NCBI GenBank assembly: GCA_900769535.1
Contig: CAAGHB010000088.1
Span: 1 to 18,391 of the forward strand
Length of the DNA stretch: 18,391 bases
Reading direction: 5' to 3'
Source: Clostridia bacterium
GTDB lineage: Bacteria > Bacillota > Clostridia > Oscillospirales > Acutalibacteraceae
Shown here: piece by piece, positions 6,706 to 13,896 of the stretch
How positions within the stretch are numbered: position 1 is the first letter of the stretch
Layout: every line of letters starts with the position of its first letter
Made by a program: the position numbers and the translations under genes
The notes under the pieces: generated by a model
Told to the model about the DNA's origin: nothing
Seen by the model: the letters and a program-made list of their open reading frames with translations, nothing else
The model's database searches: none

Positions 6706-8440
6706 TTTCGCCACCTGCCTTATTCTGCGAAAGGTATGTTTCGCGGTAAATTTCGCTTGTTTCAAGCAGCTCGCTGTGACTGCCTATGGCGTTAATTCGA
6801 CCGCCATCCATTATAATAATTCTATCGGCATCCTCAACCGAGGCAATTCTCTGCGCGATAATAATTTTCGTTGTTTCGGGGATATATTCACGAAACGCCT
6901 TTCTTATCTTTGCGTCGGTTTTTGTATCGACGGCGCTTGTCGAATCGTCTAATATGAGAATTTTCGGATTTTTGAGCAATGCCCTTGCGATACATAGTCT
7001 TTGCTTCTGGCCGCCCGAAAGGTTGCTTCCGCCCTGTTCGACATAGGTATCGTATCCGTCGGGAAAGCGGTCGATAAACTCGTCAGCACAGGCGAGTTTG
7101 CATACAGCGGCCATTTCGTCATCGGTAGCGTTTTTGTTACCCCAGCGCAGATTTTCCTTTATCGTACCCGAAAACAGCACGTTCTTCTGTAACACGACGG
7201 CAACCTGATTTCGAAGTGAATCGAGGTCGTATTCTTTTACGTTTCGTCCCCCAACCAAAACTTCGCCCTCGGTAACGTCATAAAGACGGGAAATGAGCTG
7301 AATGAGTGACGATTTTGACGAGCCGGTACCGCCGATAACGCCGATGGTCTCGCCTGATTTTATATGCAGGTCAATGTCAGACAGCGCATATTTTTTTGCC
7401 TTTTCGGAGTATTTAAAGTTTACCGAATTAAAATCAATTGAGCCGTCACTTACTTCATAAATCGGGTTTTCAGGGTTTTCGATTGTACTTTTTTCGTCAA
7501 GAACTTCGCAAATTCGCTTTCCCGATTCGGTAGCCATAGTGATTGTAACGAACACCATCGATAGCATCATTAAGCTCGACAGCATCATAAAGTTATAGGT
7601 TAAAAGCGCTGACATCTGACCTACGTCGAGGGCTAAGCCGCGGCTTGTTATAACGGTGTATGAGCCATACGAAAGAACGAAAATCATAACGCAGTATAAA
7701 CAGAACTGCATAATCGGTCCGTTAAATGCGAGGATTCGGTCTGCCCTTGTGAATCCGGCGCAAAGCTCGTCCGAGGCAACGTTGAATTTCTTTTGCTCGT
7801 GGTCCTCGCGTACAAAGGATTTTACCACACGGATTCCTTTTATATTCTCCTGAATCGAAGCGTTGAGCTTATCGTATTTTTTGAATATTTTTCTGAAAAC
7901 AGGCATAGCGTTTGCGCCGATAAGTATAAGTCCGATTGCAAGTACAGGCAGGACAAAAATGAATATCCATGCCATTTTTCCGCCCATTGTAAACGCCATA
8001 AAAAAGGCGAAAATAAGCATAAGAGGGGCTCTTATTGCAATTCGTATAATCATCATATACGCTTCCTGAACTATTGTAACGTCGGTAGTCAGACGCGTGA
8101 CGAGAGAAGAAGTTAGAAATTTGTCGATGTTGCCGAATGAAAATTTCTGAACGGCGCAAAAGATGTCCCTGCGCAAATTTTTTGCTAATCCGCAGGAAGC
8201 GGTTGCGCTTGTGAATCCGGCTATCGTGCCAAAGGTGAGGGATAGCGCCGCCATAACTATCAGTACGGCTCCGTATTTTATAATCGTCGAAAATTCGGCC
8301 CCGTTCTTTATTGAGTTTACGAGGGTCGCTATTATAAACGGTATAATACATTCGAGTACCACTTCGAGTGCGACGAGCAGCGGAGTAATAAGCGAAACCC
8401 GTTTGTATTCGCGAATGCTTTTTGCCAGTTTTTTTATCAT
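6695..8440 (-). CDS. ABC exporter half-transporter (TMD-NBD), degenerate-site subunit
   Basis: A 581-residue fused permease/ATPase (LmrC/YheI-like), first gene of the two-gene exporter operon. Six transmembrane helices occupy about residues 15-300. The ATPase has Walker A GGTGSSKSS (370-378), canonical signature LSGGQ (474-478), and Walker B ILILDDSTSAVD where the catalytic Glu is replaced by Asp499. The H-loop His is replaced by Gln530 (IIIAQRIASV). These substitutions, with the LSQGQ of the partner, mark the degenerate ATP site of heterodimeric exporters, while this subunit gives LSGGQ to the active site. AAGGAAAGG (8451-8459) precedes the start, and a promoter lies just upstream. No regulator gene is adjacent, and the cargo cannot be inferred. 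Confidence 0.93.
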   Translation of the reverse strand: MIKKLAKSIREYKRVSLITPLLVALEVVLECIIPFIIATLVNSIKNGAEFSTIIKYGAVLIVMAALSLTFGTIAGFTSATASCGLAKNLRRDIFCAVQKFSFGNIDKFLTSSLVTRLTTDVTIVQEAYMMIIRIAIRAPLMLIFAFFMAFTMGGKMAWIFIFVLPVLAIGLILIGANAMPVFRKIFKKYDKLNASIQENIKGIRVVKSFVREDHEQKKFNVASDELCAGFTRADRILAFNGPIMQFCLYCVMIFVLSYGSYTVITSRGLALDVGQMSALLTYNFMMLSSLMMLSMVFVTITMATESGKRICEVLDEKSTIENPENPIYEVSDGSIDFNSVNFKYSEKAKKYALSDIDLHIKSGETIGVIGGTGSSKSSLIQLISRLYDVTEGEVLVGGRNVKEYDLDSLRNQVAVVLQKNVLFSGTIKENLRWGNKNATDDEMAAVCKLACADEFIDRFPDGYDTYVEQGGSNLSGGQKQRLCIARALLKNPKILILDDSTSAVDTKTDAKIRKAFREYIPETTKIIIAQRIASVEDADRIIIMDGGRINAIGSHSELLETSEIYRETYLSQNKAGGENEE

Positions 8441-8503
8441 TTTTTATGTCCTTTCCTTGTCCTAAAAAAGCGCAGCAATTATTACTTTTTATCAATGTAA
8501 CGA

Positions 8504-8532
8504 ATTATATCACAGTTCAATCATCTATTCAA
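8504..8532 (-). promoter_or_regulatory. SigA-type promoter for the ABC exporter operon
   Basis: On the - strand, TTGAAT (8527-8532), a 17-base spacer and TATAAT (8504-8509) preceded by TG one base upstream (extended -10). Transcription should start near 8497, giving a leader of about 57 bases before the ATG at 8440. I saw no clear operator palindrome. Confidence 0.8.
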
Positions 8533-8550
8533 GCAAAAGCCGCAAATTAG

Positions 8551-8586
8551 CAAAAAACTAACGCTTTCAAAATTGAAAGCGTTAGT
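8551..8586 (-). terminator. Intrinsic terminator after the alpha-galactosidase gene
   Basis: The 14-bp arms 8557-8570 and 8573-8586 (ACTAACGCTTTCAA and its complement) form a strong hairpin, realistically 12 bp with a 6-base loop. Read on the - strand, the hairpin is followed by six T (8552-8557). It starts 5 bases after the stop of the alpha-galactosidase gene and insulates the exporter promoter. Confidence 0.9.
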
Positions 8587-8590
8587 ACTC

Positions 8591-10309
8591 TTATTTTATC
8601 AATATTATTGCCGAAAGGGGAAGCTCAATTTCAGCGAGTGAGGAGTTGATTTTACCCTCCGAAATTGTTTCGCCGAAGCAGTTTACAGCCCGATAACTCT
8701 TGCCACCACAATTTTTGATAATTACGCTATTCTTTGGCGATGCGTTAACTATCGTCAGTTCATCGTAATTTTTGCCGTCAACAATCGTATTTATGTAGCA
8801 TGTGTAAATTGCTTTTTTATCAAGAACGGCACAGGCGGCGGAATAATCATGGGCGGTGTCAAAAACGTGAAGCTTTCCGTTCATAAGAATATCAGCGTTT
8901 TTACGCCAGAATGAAAGATAGAATTTAAGCGCCTTGTAATGAAGGTCGCTGAGCTCGTCTAATTTTACCGAAATCTGCGGAACGCTGTAAAGGATGCTTG
9001 TGAATTGAAGCATAGCCGATTCGGGAGTGTCATTCTTGTTCCACATAAGCATATCCGAGTGAACGGCTGTGTTTCCTGACGTCAGACGAAGGTCGAGTGT
9101 ATGCTTTCTGTTCGAAATTGCATCGTTGGGACAGTCGCCTGCACGAAGCATATTTCCATATTTTCTGATAGCGGGGCCAACATATGACTGTCTAAATTCA
9201 ATCATAATGTCGGGCTTTATCTTTTTAAGCTCGACGGTAATATCGGTCATCAAACGGTCAATGGCCTCTACAAGCGACTCGTAATCACGTCGACTATCGG
9301 GGGCAATCGAGCTTTGCTTTAAGCGGAAACTGTCGATAAAGTCCAGCTTGAACCCGTCGAGATCCCATTCTATAAGGTGTTTTTTGTAAATGCTAATGAG
9401 ATAGTCGCGAACTTTTTTATACCTCGGGTCAAGCGGAGTGTAATCAACAGCTTCGGGATTATCGCATAAAAGCATATCCTTGAATTTTTGAAATGCCTTT
9501 GAATACTTGCCAACAAAGGGAACAGAAAACCATAAAATAAACTTAACCCCTTCTTTATGAACCCTGTCAACAAGCTCTCTCATATTTGGAATTTTTGTTG
9601 TAGCAAGCTCCCAGTCTCCGCAATATGCATATCCGCGGCTGTTATCGTCGGTTTGCCAGCCGTCGTCAACGATAATTGATTCCATTCCCATCTCTTTTGC
9701 AAGATGGGCTTCCTTTATAATGCTTTCGGTATCAAGCTTTTGATGATAGCTGTACCATAGTGAGTTCATCGGCAGCTTTGCGTGTTCGGTAACGCCCAGC
9801 GGAGTGTATCCGCATTCGTTTTCCCACCAACTTACAACGTCATATACAGCGTCGTAGAAGGGAATATCGCGTGTATCAACGCGAACTGTTGCCGAATATT
9901 CCTCGATAGCCGTGGTAGTTTCGGTAAAGAAGGTGAAGGTAACAACAATGTTTCCGTCCTCCTCGCGTACACCTGTTTTGATTGCGGTGGGAGACATAGC
10001 GTCGTCAATGGCGAGGGTCAATCTATTGTTTCCGTTAACGGAAAGCACCGAATGTAATGGCATTGACGATGCAATATTGGCGTAGGTGGTGCTTGGTGCC
10101 CAGTCGGGTCCAATCTGCCTTCGGTGACTGAGATAGGGACTCCATACCGAATAGCATTCAATGTGAGGAACTTCAAACTGAACGCTGAAATTTTCCGGTA
10201 CTTGCTTTTCACTTAGCTTAGCGTGTACAGTGAAATGTTTTATTCCGGAGTTTTCATTTTCATTATCTATCCAAATTTTTGCCCCTGCGTTACCGCCATA
10301 TATTTTCAT
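8591..10309 (-). CDS. GH36-type alpha-galactosidase-like glycoside hydrolase
   Basis: A cytoplasmic (no signal peptide) 572-residue glycosidase predicted to remove alpha-linked galactose from oligosaccharides. A beta-rich N-terminal region (about 1-170) precedes a TIM barrel with WYSYHQ (about 185-190), IIVDDGWQ (about 212-219), ILWFSVP (about 258-264), GFKLDFID (about 319-326, candidate nucleophile Asp) and RAGDCPND (about 389-396, candidate acid/base Asp). A small C-terminal beta domain ends it. It is shorter than the roughly 700-residue classical GH36 enzymes, so a related clan GH-D specificity is possible. The frame extends to an ATG at 10327, but the promoter predicts a start near 10336, leaving only about 9 leader bases. 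The ATG at 10309 has GAGGT upstream (11-base spacing), so I prefer it, without certainty. Confidence 0.82.
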   Translation of the reverse strand: MKIYGGNAGAKIWIDNENENSGIKHFTVHAKLSEKQVPENFSVQFEVPHIECYSVWSPYLSHRRQIGPDWAPSTTYANIASSMPLHSVLSVNGNNRLTLAIDDAMSPTAIKTGVREEDGNIVVTFTFFTETTTAIEEYSATVRVDTRDIPFYDAVYDVVSWWENECGYTPLGVTEHAKLPMNSLWYSYHQKLDTESIIKEAHLAKEMGMESIIVDDGWQTDDNSRGYAYCGDWELATTKIPNMRELVDRVHKEGVKFILWFSVPFVGKYSKAFQKFKDMLLCDNPEAVDYTPLDPRYKKVRDYLISIYKKHLIEWDLDGFKLDFIDSFRLKQSSIAPDSRRDYESLVEAIDRLMTDITVELKKIKPDIMIEFRQSYVGPAIRKYGNMLRAGDCPNDAISNRKHTLDLRLTSGNTAVHSDMLMWNKNDTPESAMLQFTSILYSVPQISVKLDELSDLHYKALKFYLSFWRKNADILMNGKLHVFDTAHDYSAACAVLDKKAIYTCYINTIVDGKNYDELTIVNASPKNSVIIKNCGGKSYRAVNCFGETISEGKINSSLAEIELPLSAIILIK

Positions 10310-10342
10310 AAATTTACTCAACCTCATTATAAAGATATCTCA

Positions 10343-10371
10343 ATTATAATAAGGGAGATACTCTAAGTCAA
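10343..10371 (-). promoter_or_regulatory. SigA-type promoter for the alpha-galactosidase gene
   Basis: On the - strand, TTGACT (10366-10371), a 17-base spacer and a perfect TATAAT (10343-10348). The expected start is near 10336. It lies back to back with the promoter of the divergent esterase gene. Confidence 0.85.
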
Positions 10372-10393
10372 TTCATATATCAAAAAAATGGTA

Positions 10394-10422
10394 TTGATTT
10401 ATGACATTTGCTGTATTAGAAT
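10394..10422 (+). promoter_or_regulatory. SigA-type promoter for the SGNH esterase gene
   Basis: TTGATT (10394-10399), a 17-base spacer and TAGAAT (10417-10422), with an expected start near 10429 and a leader of about 33 bases. The -35 boxes of this and the divergent promoter are 22 bases apart, so one regulator could control both genes. Confidence 0.65.
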
Positions 10423-10461
10423 GATTGTAAAATATTTGATATTGTTGGGGAGATAATATTG

Positions 10462-11463
10462 ATGAAAATCTTGAATATCAAGGATGCGCCGATAAAGGTT
10501 TTCGGTATTCCTTTTTTTGATAAAAAGAAGGTGTTTGAGAGAATACCTCTCGAAATTCGCGAAGGTGTAAAAAGTCTCGAATTTTTGGGAAAAAGATGTC
10601 CCGGTGCCCGTGTAGGATTTAAAACCGACGCTGCTGAATTTACCGTTAGGATGAGTTTCAAGACGTTTTCGGTAGATGCAGGAATGAGCATATTTGCCGC
10701 CCATTCGGCAAACGTTATGCTGGGCGAAAGGCAAAATTCTGAATATATCGGTCACGTCTGCCCACCCGATTATAATACAAAGAAATTCGAAAAAACCTTT
10801 AAAAAGAACGATAAAATGGAGGAGGTCACCGTTTGGCTTCCCCGAAATGAAGAGCTTGACGAGGTTGAACTTGTATTTCCCGATGATGCAAGGGTTGAAG
10901 CGCCTACTCCGTATAAATACGGACCTGCATTATATTACGGATCGTCGATTACTGAAGGCGGCTGTTCAACCGGTGTAACGCTCGGCTACAATGCGCTTTT
11001 GTCGCGTTGGCTCGACCTTGATTATTACAATTTCGGCTTTTCCGGCAGTGCAAAAGGAGAACTCGAAATCGCCGATTATATTAACACGATTGATTTCAGC
11101 GTGTTTATTATGGACTATGACCATAATGCATGGAATTGCGACGAGCTGAAACGTACCCACGAGCCCTTTTTCAAAAGAATAAGGGAAAAGAATCCTGACA
11201 CACCCGTTTTATTTTTAACCCGACCGAATTTTTACCATACCGACGATTCGGCTGAACGTCGCGAAATAGTACGCGAAACCTACGAGAATGCGGTTAAAAA
11301 CGGCGACAAAAACGTTTATTTTATCGATGGCGAAACCTTTTTTGGCGAAAAGGACAGAACTCTTTGTACCGTCGATTTGACCCATCCTAACGACATTGGC
11401 TTCTACCGAATGGCAGAGGTTATATACCCTGTGATGAAAGAAATTTTAGAGAAAAGCGAATAA
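10462..11463 (+). CDS. Two-domain SGNH/GDSL hydrolase (probable carbohydrate esterase)
   Basis: A 333-residue cytoplasmic acyl-ester hydrolase. The N-terminal beta-sandwich-like domain (about 1-150) resembles the GxDLY-type domain found before Lipase_GDSL_3 domains. The catalytic domain has block I GSSIT (160-164, nucleophile Ser162, with Ser replacing the usual Asp of GDS), block II GFSGSAKGE (Gly195), block III DYDHNA (Asn222) and block V VDLTHPND (Asp305, His308). The DYDHNA form is typical of this two-domain group. I start at ATG 10462, not the adjacent TTG, because GGGGAG (10447-10452) is 9 bases before it. Divergent transcription from an alpha-galactosidase suggests deacylation of galactose-containing oligosaccharides, which is inference. 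There is no signal peptide, so imported substrate would be needed. Confidence 0.85.
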   Translation: MKILNIKDAPIKVFGIPFFDKKKVFERIPLEIREGVKSLEFLGKRCPGARVGFKTDAAEFTVRMSFKTFSVDAGMSIFAAHSANVMLGERQNSEYIGHVCPPDYNTKKFEKTFKKNDKMEEVTVWLPRNEELDEVELVFPDDARVEAPTPYKYGPALYYGSSITEGGCSTGVTLGYNALLSRWLDLDYYNFGFSGSAKGELEIADYINTIDFSVFIMDYDHNAWNCDELKRTHEPFFKRIREKNPDTPVLFLTRPNFYHTDDSAERREIVRETYENAVKNGDKNVYFIDGETFFGEKDRTLCTVDLTHPNDIGFYRMAEVIYPVMKEILEKSE

Positions 11464-11480
11464 CTGATAGGAAACGCAAC

Positions 11481-11510
11481 AAAAAAACCACCGGCTCAGT
11501 CGGTGGTTTT
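11481..11510 (+). terminator. Intrinsic terminator after the SGNH esterase gene
   Basis: Arms AAAACCACCG (11484-11493) and CGGTGGTTTT (11501-11510) pair perfectly around a 7-base loop, 17 bases after the stop codon. The U-tract is short (four T). Confidence 0.85.
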
Positions 11511-11527
11511 AATATGCCTGCCTGCGC

Positions 11528-11556
11528 TTGAAATGCTTTTTATATAATGTTATAAT
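11528..11556 (+). promoter_or_regulatory. SigA-type promoter for the lipoprotein gene pair
   Basis: TTGAAA (11528-11533), a 17-base spacer and a perfect TATAAT (11551-11556). A second TATAAT at 11543-11548 has no well-placed -35. The expected start is near 11563, giving a leader of about 31 bases that includes GGGAG. Confidence 0.8.
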
Positions 11557-11593
11557 AGGTTGACTTTTTTTAGAATAATGGGAGATTTTAGAT

Positions 11594-12286
11594 ATGAAAA
11601 AGCTGCTTTTATTTATATTGACGATGGCTATGATTTTTTCTTGTATAACATCTTGCTCAAATAGCGCAAAATTGTCAGACGAAACGGTGATAGGCACATG
11701 GGAGATGAAGGCGTCTGCCGCCGAATTTATTAGTTTAAACGAGGACAATTTTTTAAAGGAAAATTTTGAAATATATTTACCCGAAGTTGATTTCAGCGGA
11801 ACTCTGCTAACCTTTACAGTCGAATTTTTTGATGACGGAAGCTATACCGTTTCGGCTGATGAAAAAGAGCCGGAGAAGGAGATAACAAATCTGTACAACG
11901 CCGTTTTTGAGGCGTTCGAGAGGGATAAGGATTTGGCTATTCGGCTTATGAGCGAATCGGTGTCGGAAGATATAAATGAGCAGGAATTTGACGATATTAT
12001 CGAAAAGCACGGCTACACATACGATGAGTATATTAGCGCCGTAAAACAAGCTATGAATGACGAGATATCTGACCTTTCAAAAAGATATATAAGCGAAATG
12101 AAATACGGCGGCAGTTATTTTGTTGAGACGACAGAAAATAACAGAGGAAATATTTATTTTGATAAGGAAAAAACGCAGTTTGCCGCTATTGAATATGAAA
12201 AAACCGACGGGGCGGAAACTATCAAAATCACCTCATCGAATATGCCGTTTTTCTCGTATTCTGAGCAGCTTATAAGGGTGAAATAA
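11594..12286 (+). CDS. Predicted lipoprotein of unknown function with lipocalin-like start
   Basis: A 230-residue exported protein. A basic-hydrophobic signal sequence ends in a lipobox ITSC (residues 18-21), so Cys21 should be lipidated and the protein anchored outside the membrane. The mature part begins with a VIGTWEMK strand and later has LLTFTVEFFDDGSYTVSADE and YFVETTENNRGNIYFD, a pattern seen in lipocalin-like beta-barrel lipoproteins of Firmicutes. A charged, helix-prone insert (about 95-170) interrupts the strands. GGGAG (11580-11584) lies 9 bases before the ATG. The next gene, also exported, follows 35 bases later with a very similar translation leader and is probably co-transcribed. 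I do not recognise a specific function. Confidence 0.75.
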   Translation: MKKLLLFILTMAMIFSCITSCSNSAKLSDETVIGTWEMKASAAEFISLNEDNFLKENFEIYLPEVDFSGTLLTFTVEFFDDGSYTVSADEKEPEKEITNLYNAVFEAFERDKDLAIRLMSESVSEDINEQEFDDIIEKHGYTYDEYISAVKQAMNDEISDLSKRYISEMKYGGSYFVETTENNRGNIYFDKEKTQFAAIEYEKTDGAETIKITSSNMPFFSYSEQLIRVK

Positions 12287-12321
12287 AGTTTATTCTTGAC
12301 CAATTACAGAGGGAGATTTTG

Positions 12322-13092
12322 ATGAAAGTTTTTTTGGCGCTTTTGTCGGTTATTGTTATACTTTTTAACCTAACCTTTTGCGCGGCGGAGGAATCGGCTC
12401 GGATACCCGAACCGTTTTTGCCGTCATCATTTGTAACCGTTACCGACGAGGCGGAGCATTCCGAGCTATACAACCCAAATTATACCGTCGATGAGGTGTT
12501 TGCCTGTTTCAAGGAGGTCGTTCTCAGCACCGAATATACCGAAAATGAGCAAAGCGGTGCCCTTGTGCAAAAGTGGATTTTGCCGATTTTTTATTCAATC
12601 GAGGGTGACTGTTCCGAAAATGACAAGAAGGTAATCACCGATTTTATTGACGAGCTGAATAAAATAGACGGGTTTCCTAAAATGTATCCTGCCGAAAGCT
12701 CACGTCAGCCCTGTCTTGTGATGGATTTCATGAGCGCAGGCAAGCTGTATGATGAAATGGGGGACGTTGTGCGTTTTGAACGGTCGGACGGAATATCGCA
12801 GTTTTGGTTTTTGCTACGTGTGAACGTAATTTGCGGTGCAAAAATCGGCTATGACAGAACGATGGCCGATGCCGTCAGAACAGCGGTTTTATTAGAGGAG
12901 ATTGTCAATGTGCTTGGCGTCAGTAACGATACCGAAACACGAAGCGACAGCATCGTTTATTCGGGATACACCGAGATAGATACGCTTTCTGAAATGGACT
13001 GGCTGATACTTCGCATACTTTATAATGACGAAATAAAATGCGGAATGAACGAAGATGAATGCTACCGGGCGATAAAGAAAATATATTATTAA
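12322..13092 (+). CDS. Exported protein, DUF2927-like
   Basis: A 256-residue protein with an N-terminal hydrophobic segment (about residues 2-19). LTFC at 17-20 is a poor lipobox because Phe precedes Cys, so a cleaved Sec signal (near CAA/EE) or membrane anchor is more likely. The sequence resembles DUF2927 by recall: an early RW/KW..PI-type strand (VQKWILPIFYSIEGD), a central helix LLEEIVNVLGVSNDT, and a C-terminal DWLILRILYNDEIKCGMNEDE. That family has no established function; the EE helix recalls metal or peptidase folds, but I see no complete HExxH. I start at ATG 12322, not TTG 12319, since GGGAG (12311-12315) then sits 6 bases away. It probably forms an operon with the preceding lipoprotein gene. 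Confidence 0.7.
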   Translation: MKVFLALLSVIVILFNLTFCAAEESARIPEPFLPSSFVTVTDEAEHSELYNPNYTVDEVFACFKEVVLSTEYTENEQSGALVQKWILPIFYSIEGDCSENDKKVITDFIDELNKIDGFPKMYPAESSRQPCLVMDFMSAGKLYDEMGDVVRFERSDGISQFWFLLRVNVICGAKIGYDRTMADAVRTAVLLEEIVNVLGVSNDTETRSDSIVYSGYTEIDTLSEMDWLILRILYNDEIKCGMNEDECYRAIKKIYY

Positions 13093-13093
13093 A

Positions 13094-13150
13094 AAATTCG
13101 GGGCAGTACAAATTGAGCTAATAAAAGCTGTTGAGTATTGCTCCGAAATT
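13094..13150. other. Long imperfect hairpin between the DUF2927-like gene and deoC
   Basis: Bases 13094-13109 pair with 13135-13150 (one A-A mismatch, two G-U), and inside this AGCT at 13116-13119 pairs with AGCT at 13126-13129. It begins two bases after the stop codon. The downstream tail is only GTTTAT, so it is a weak candidate terminator. It also contains the whole -35 box of the deoC promoter, so a DNA-level operator is another reading. Confidence 0.45.
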
Positions 13151-13159
13151 GTTTATAAT
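13131..13159 (+). promoter_or_regulatory. SigA-type promoter for the nucleoside catabolism operon
   Basis: TTGAGT (13131-13136), a 17-base spacer and a perfect TATAAT (13154-13159). The expected start is near 13166, about 29 bases before the deoC ATG. No DeoR- or CytR-type regulator gene is in the window. Confidence 0.8.
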
Positions 13160-13194
13160 AGTGGTAAGAGAAAATATCAGTGAGGTAAATGATA

Positions 13195-13860
13195 ATGGAT
13201 ATAAACGAAATTTTGTCAAGGGTAGACCACACCTTACTTTCACAGGGGGCAACCTGGGACGAAATAAAGGCAATCTGCGACGACGGAATGAAGTACAAAA
13301 CTGCATCGGTTTGCATTCCTGCTTCTTATGTAAAAGCGGCAAAGGAGTACGTCGGCGACGGGCTTAAAATATGCACGGTTATCGGCTTTCCAAACGGATA
13401 CAGCACCACCGAAACAAAGTGCTTCGAAACCGACGACGCGATAAAAAACGGCGCTGACGAAATTGATATGGTAATCAACATCGGCTGGTTGAAAGACAAG
13501 CGCTACGATGATATTTTAAACGAGATAAAGGCAATTAAATCGGTATGCGGCGAAAGGGTTTTAAAGGTAATAATCGAGACCTGTCTTCTCACCGACGATG
13601 AAAAGAAAAAGATGTGCGAAATTGTTTCCGCGTCAGGCGCCGATTATATAAAAACGTCGACGGGATTTTCTACTGGGGGAGCAACGAAAGAGGATATAGC
13701 CCTTTTTGCCGCCAATGTATCAAAATCGGTAAAAATAAAGGCGGCAGGAGGAATTTCGTCGATTGCCGATGCCCAGGATTTTATAAATTTAGGCGCCGAC
13801 CGACTCGGTACCAGCCGAATTGTAAAGGCGGTAAAGAACGAAGATTCAAGCGGTTATTAA
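13195..13860 (+). CDS. deoC: Deoxyribose-phosphate aldolase
   Basis: A 221-residue cytoplasmic class I aldolase that splits 2-deoxyribose-5-phosphate into acetaldehyde and glyceraldehyde-3-phosphate; the length is normal. Active-site residues are all visible: Asp91 in EIDMVINIG, the Schiff-base Lys153 in GADYIKTSTGFSTGGAT, and Lys182 in IKAAGGI. VDHTLL near the N-terminus is also conserved. I chose ATG 13195 over the in-frame ATG at 13189 because GAGGT (13182-13186) is 8 bases before the former and only 2 before the latter. It is the first gene of the operon deoC-deoD-deoB-cdd-pdp and performs the last step of deoxynucleoside breakdown, feeding glycolysis. Confidence 0.97.
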   Translation: MDINEILSRVDHTLLSQGATWDEIKAICDDGMKYKTASVCIPASYVKAAKEYVGDGLKICTVIGFPNGYSTTETKCFETDDAIKNGADEIDMVINIGWLKDKRYDDILNEIKAIKSVCGERVLKVIIETCLLTDDEKKKMCEIVSASGADYIKTSTGFSTGGATKEDIALFAANVSKSVKIKAAGGISSIADAQDFINLGADRLGTSRIVKAVKNEDSSGY

Positions 13861-13896
13861 GTGAATGTCAATCCATTAAAAAAGGAGAAGATAAAA

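Noticed and set aside
6706..6765. 20-residue N-terminal extension of the second ABC subunit
   Set aside because: The basic extension overlaps the end of the upstream gene by 71 bases and lacks a ribosome site; ATG 6705 has AGGTGG at 5 bases.
7869..8495. Open frame of 208 codons on the - strand overlapping the first ABC gene in another frame
   Set aside because: The Arg/Tyr/Ser-rich translation looks like an out-of-frame reading of the transmembrane region, and its start would lie at or upstream of the mapped promoter's transcript start.
10379..10398. ATCAA...TTGAT inverted repeat between the divergent promoters as an operator
   Set aside because: Only five bases per arm with a 10-base AT-rich spacer, and it overlaps the -35 box; this can arise by chance.
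13861..13896. GTG-started extension of deoD
   Set aside because: It includes the ribosome binding site AAAGGAG of the better ATG start at 13897, and the extra residues are not part of the PNP family.
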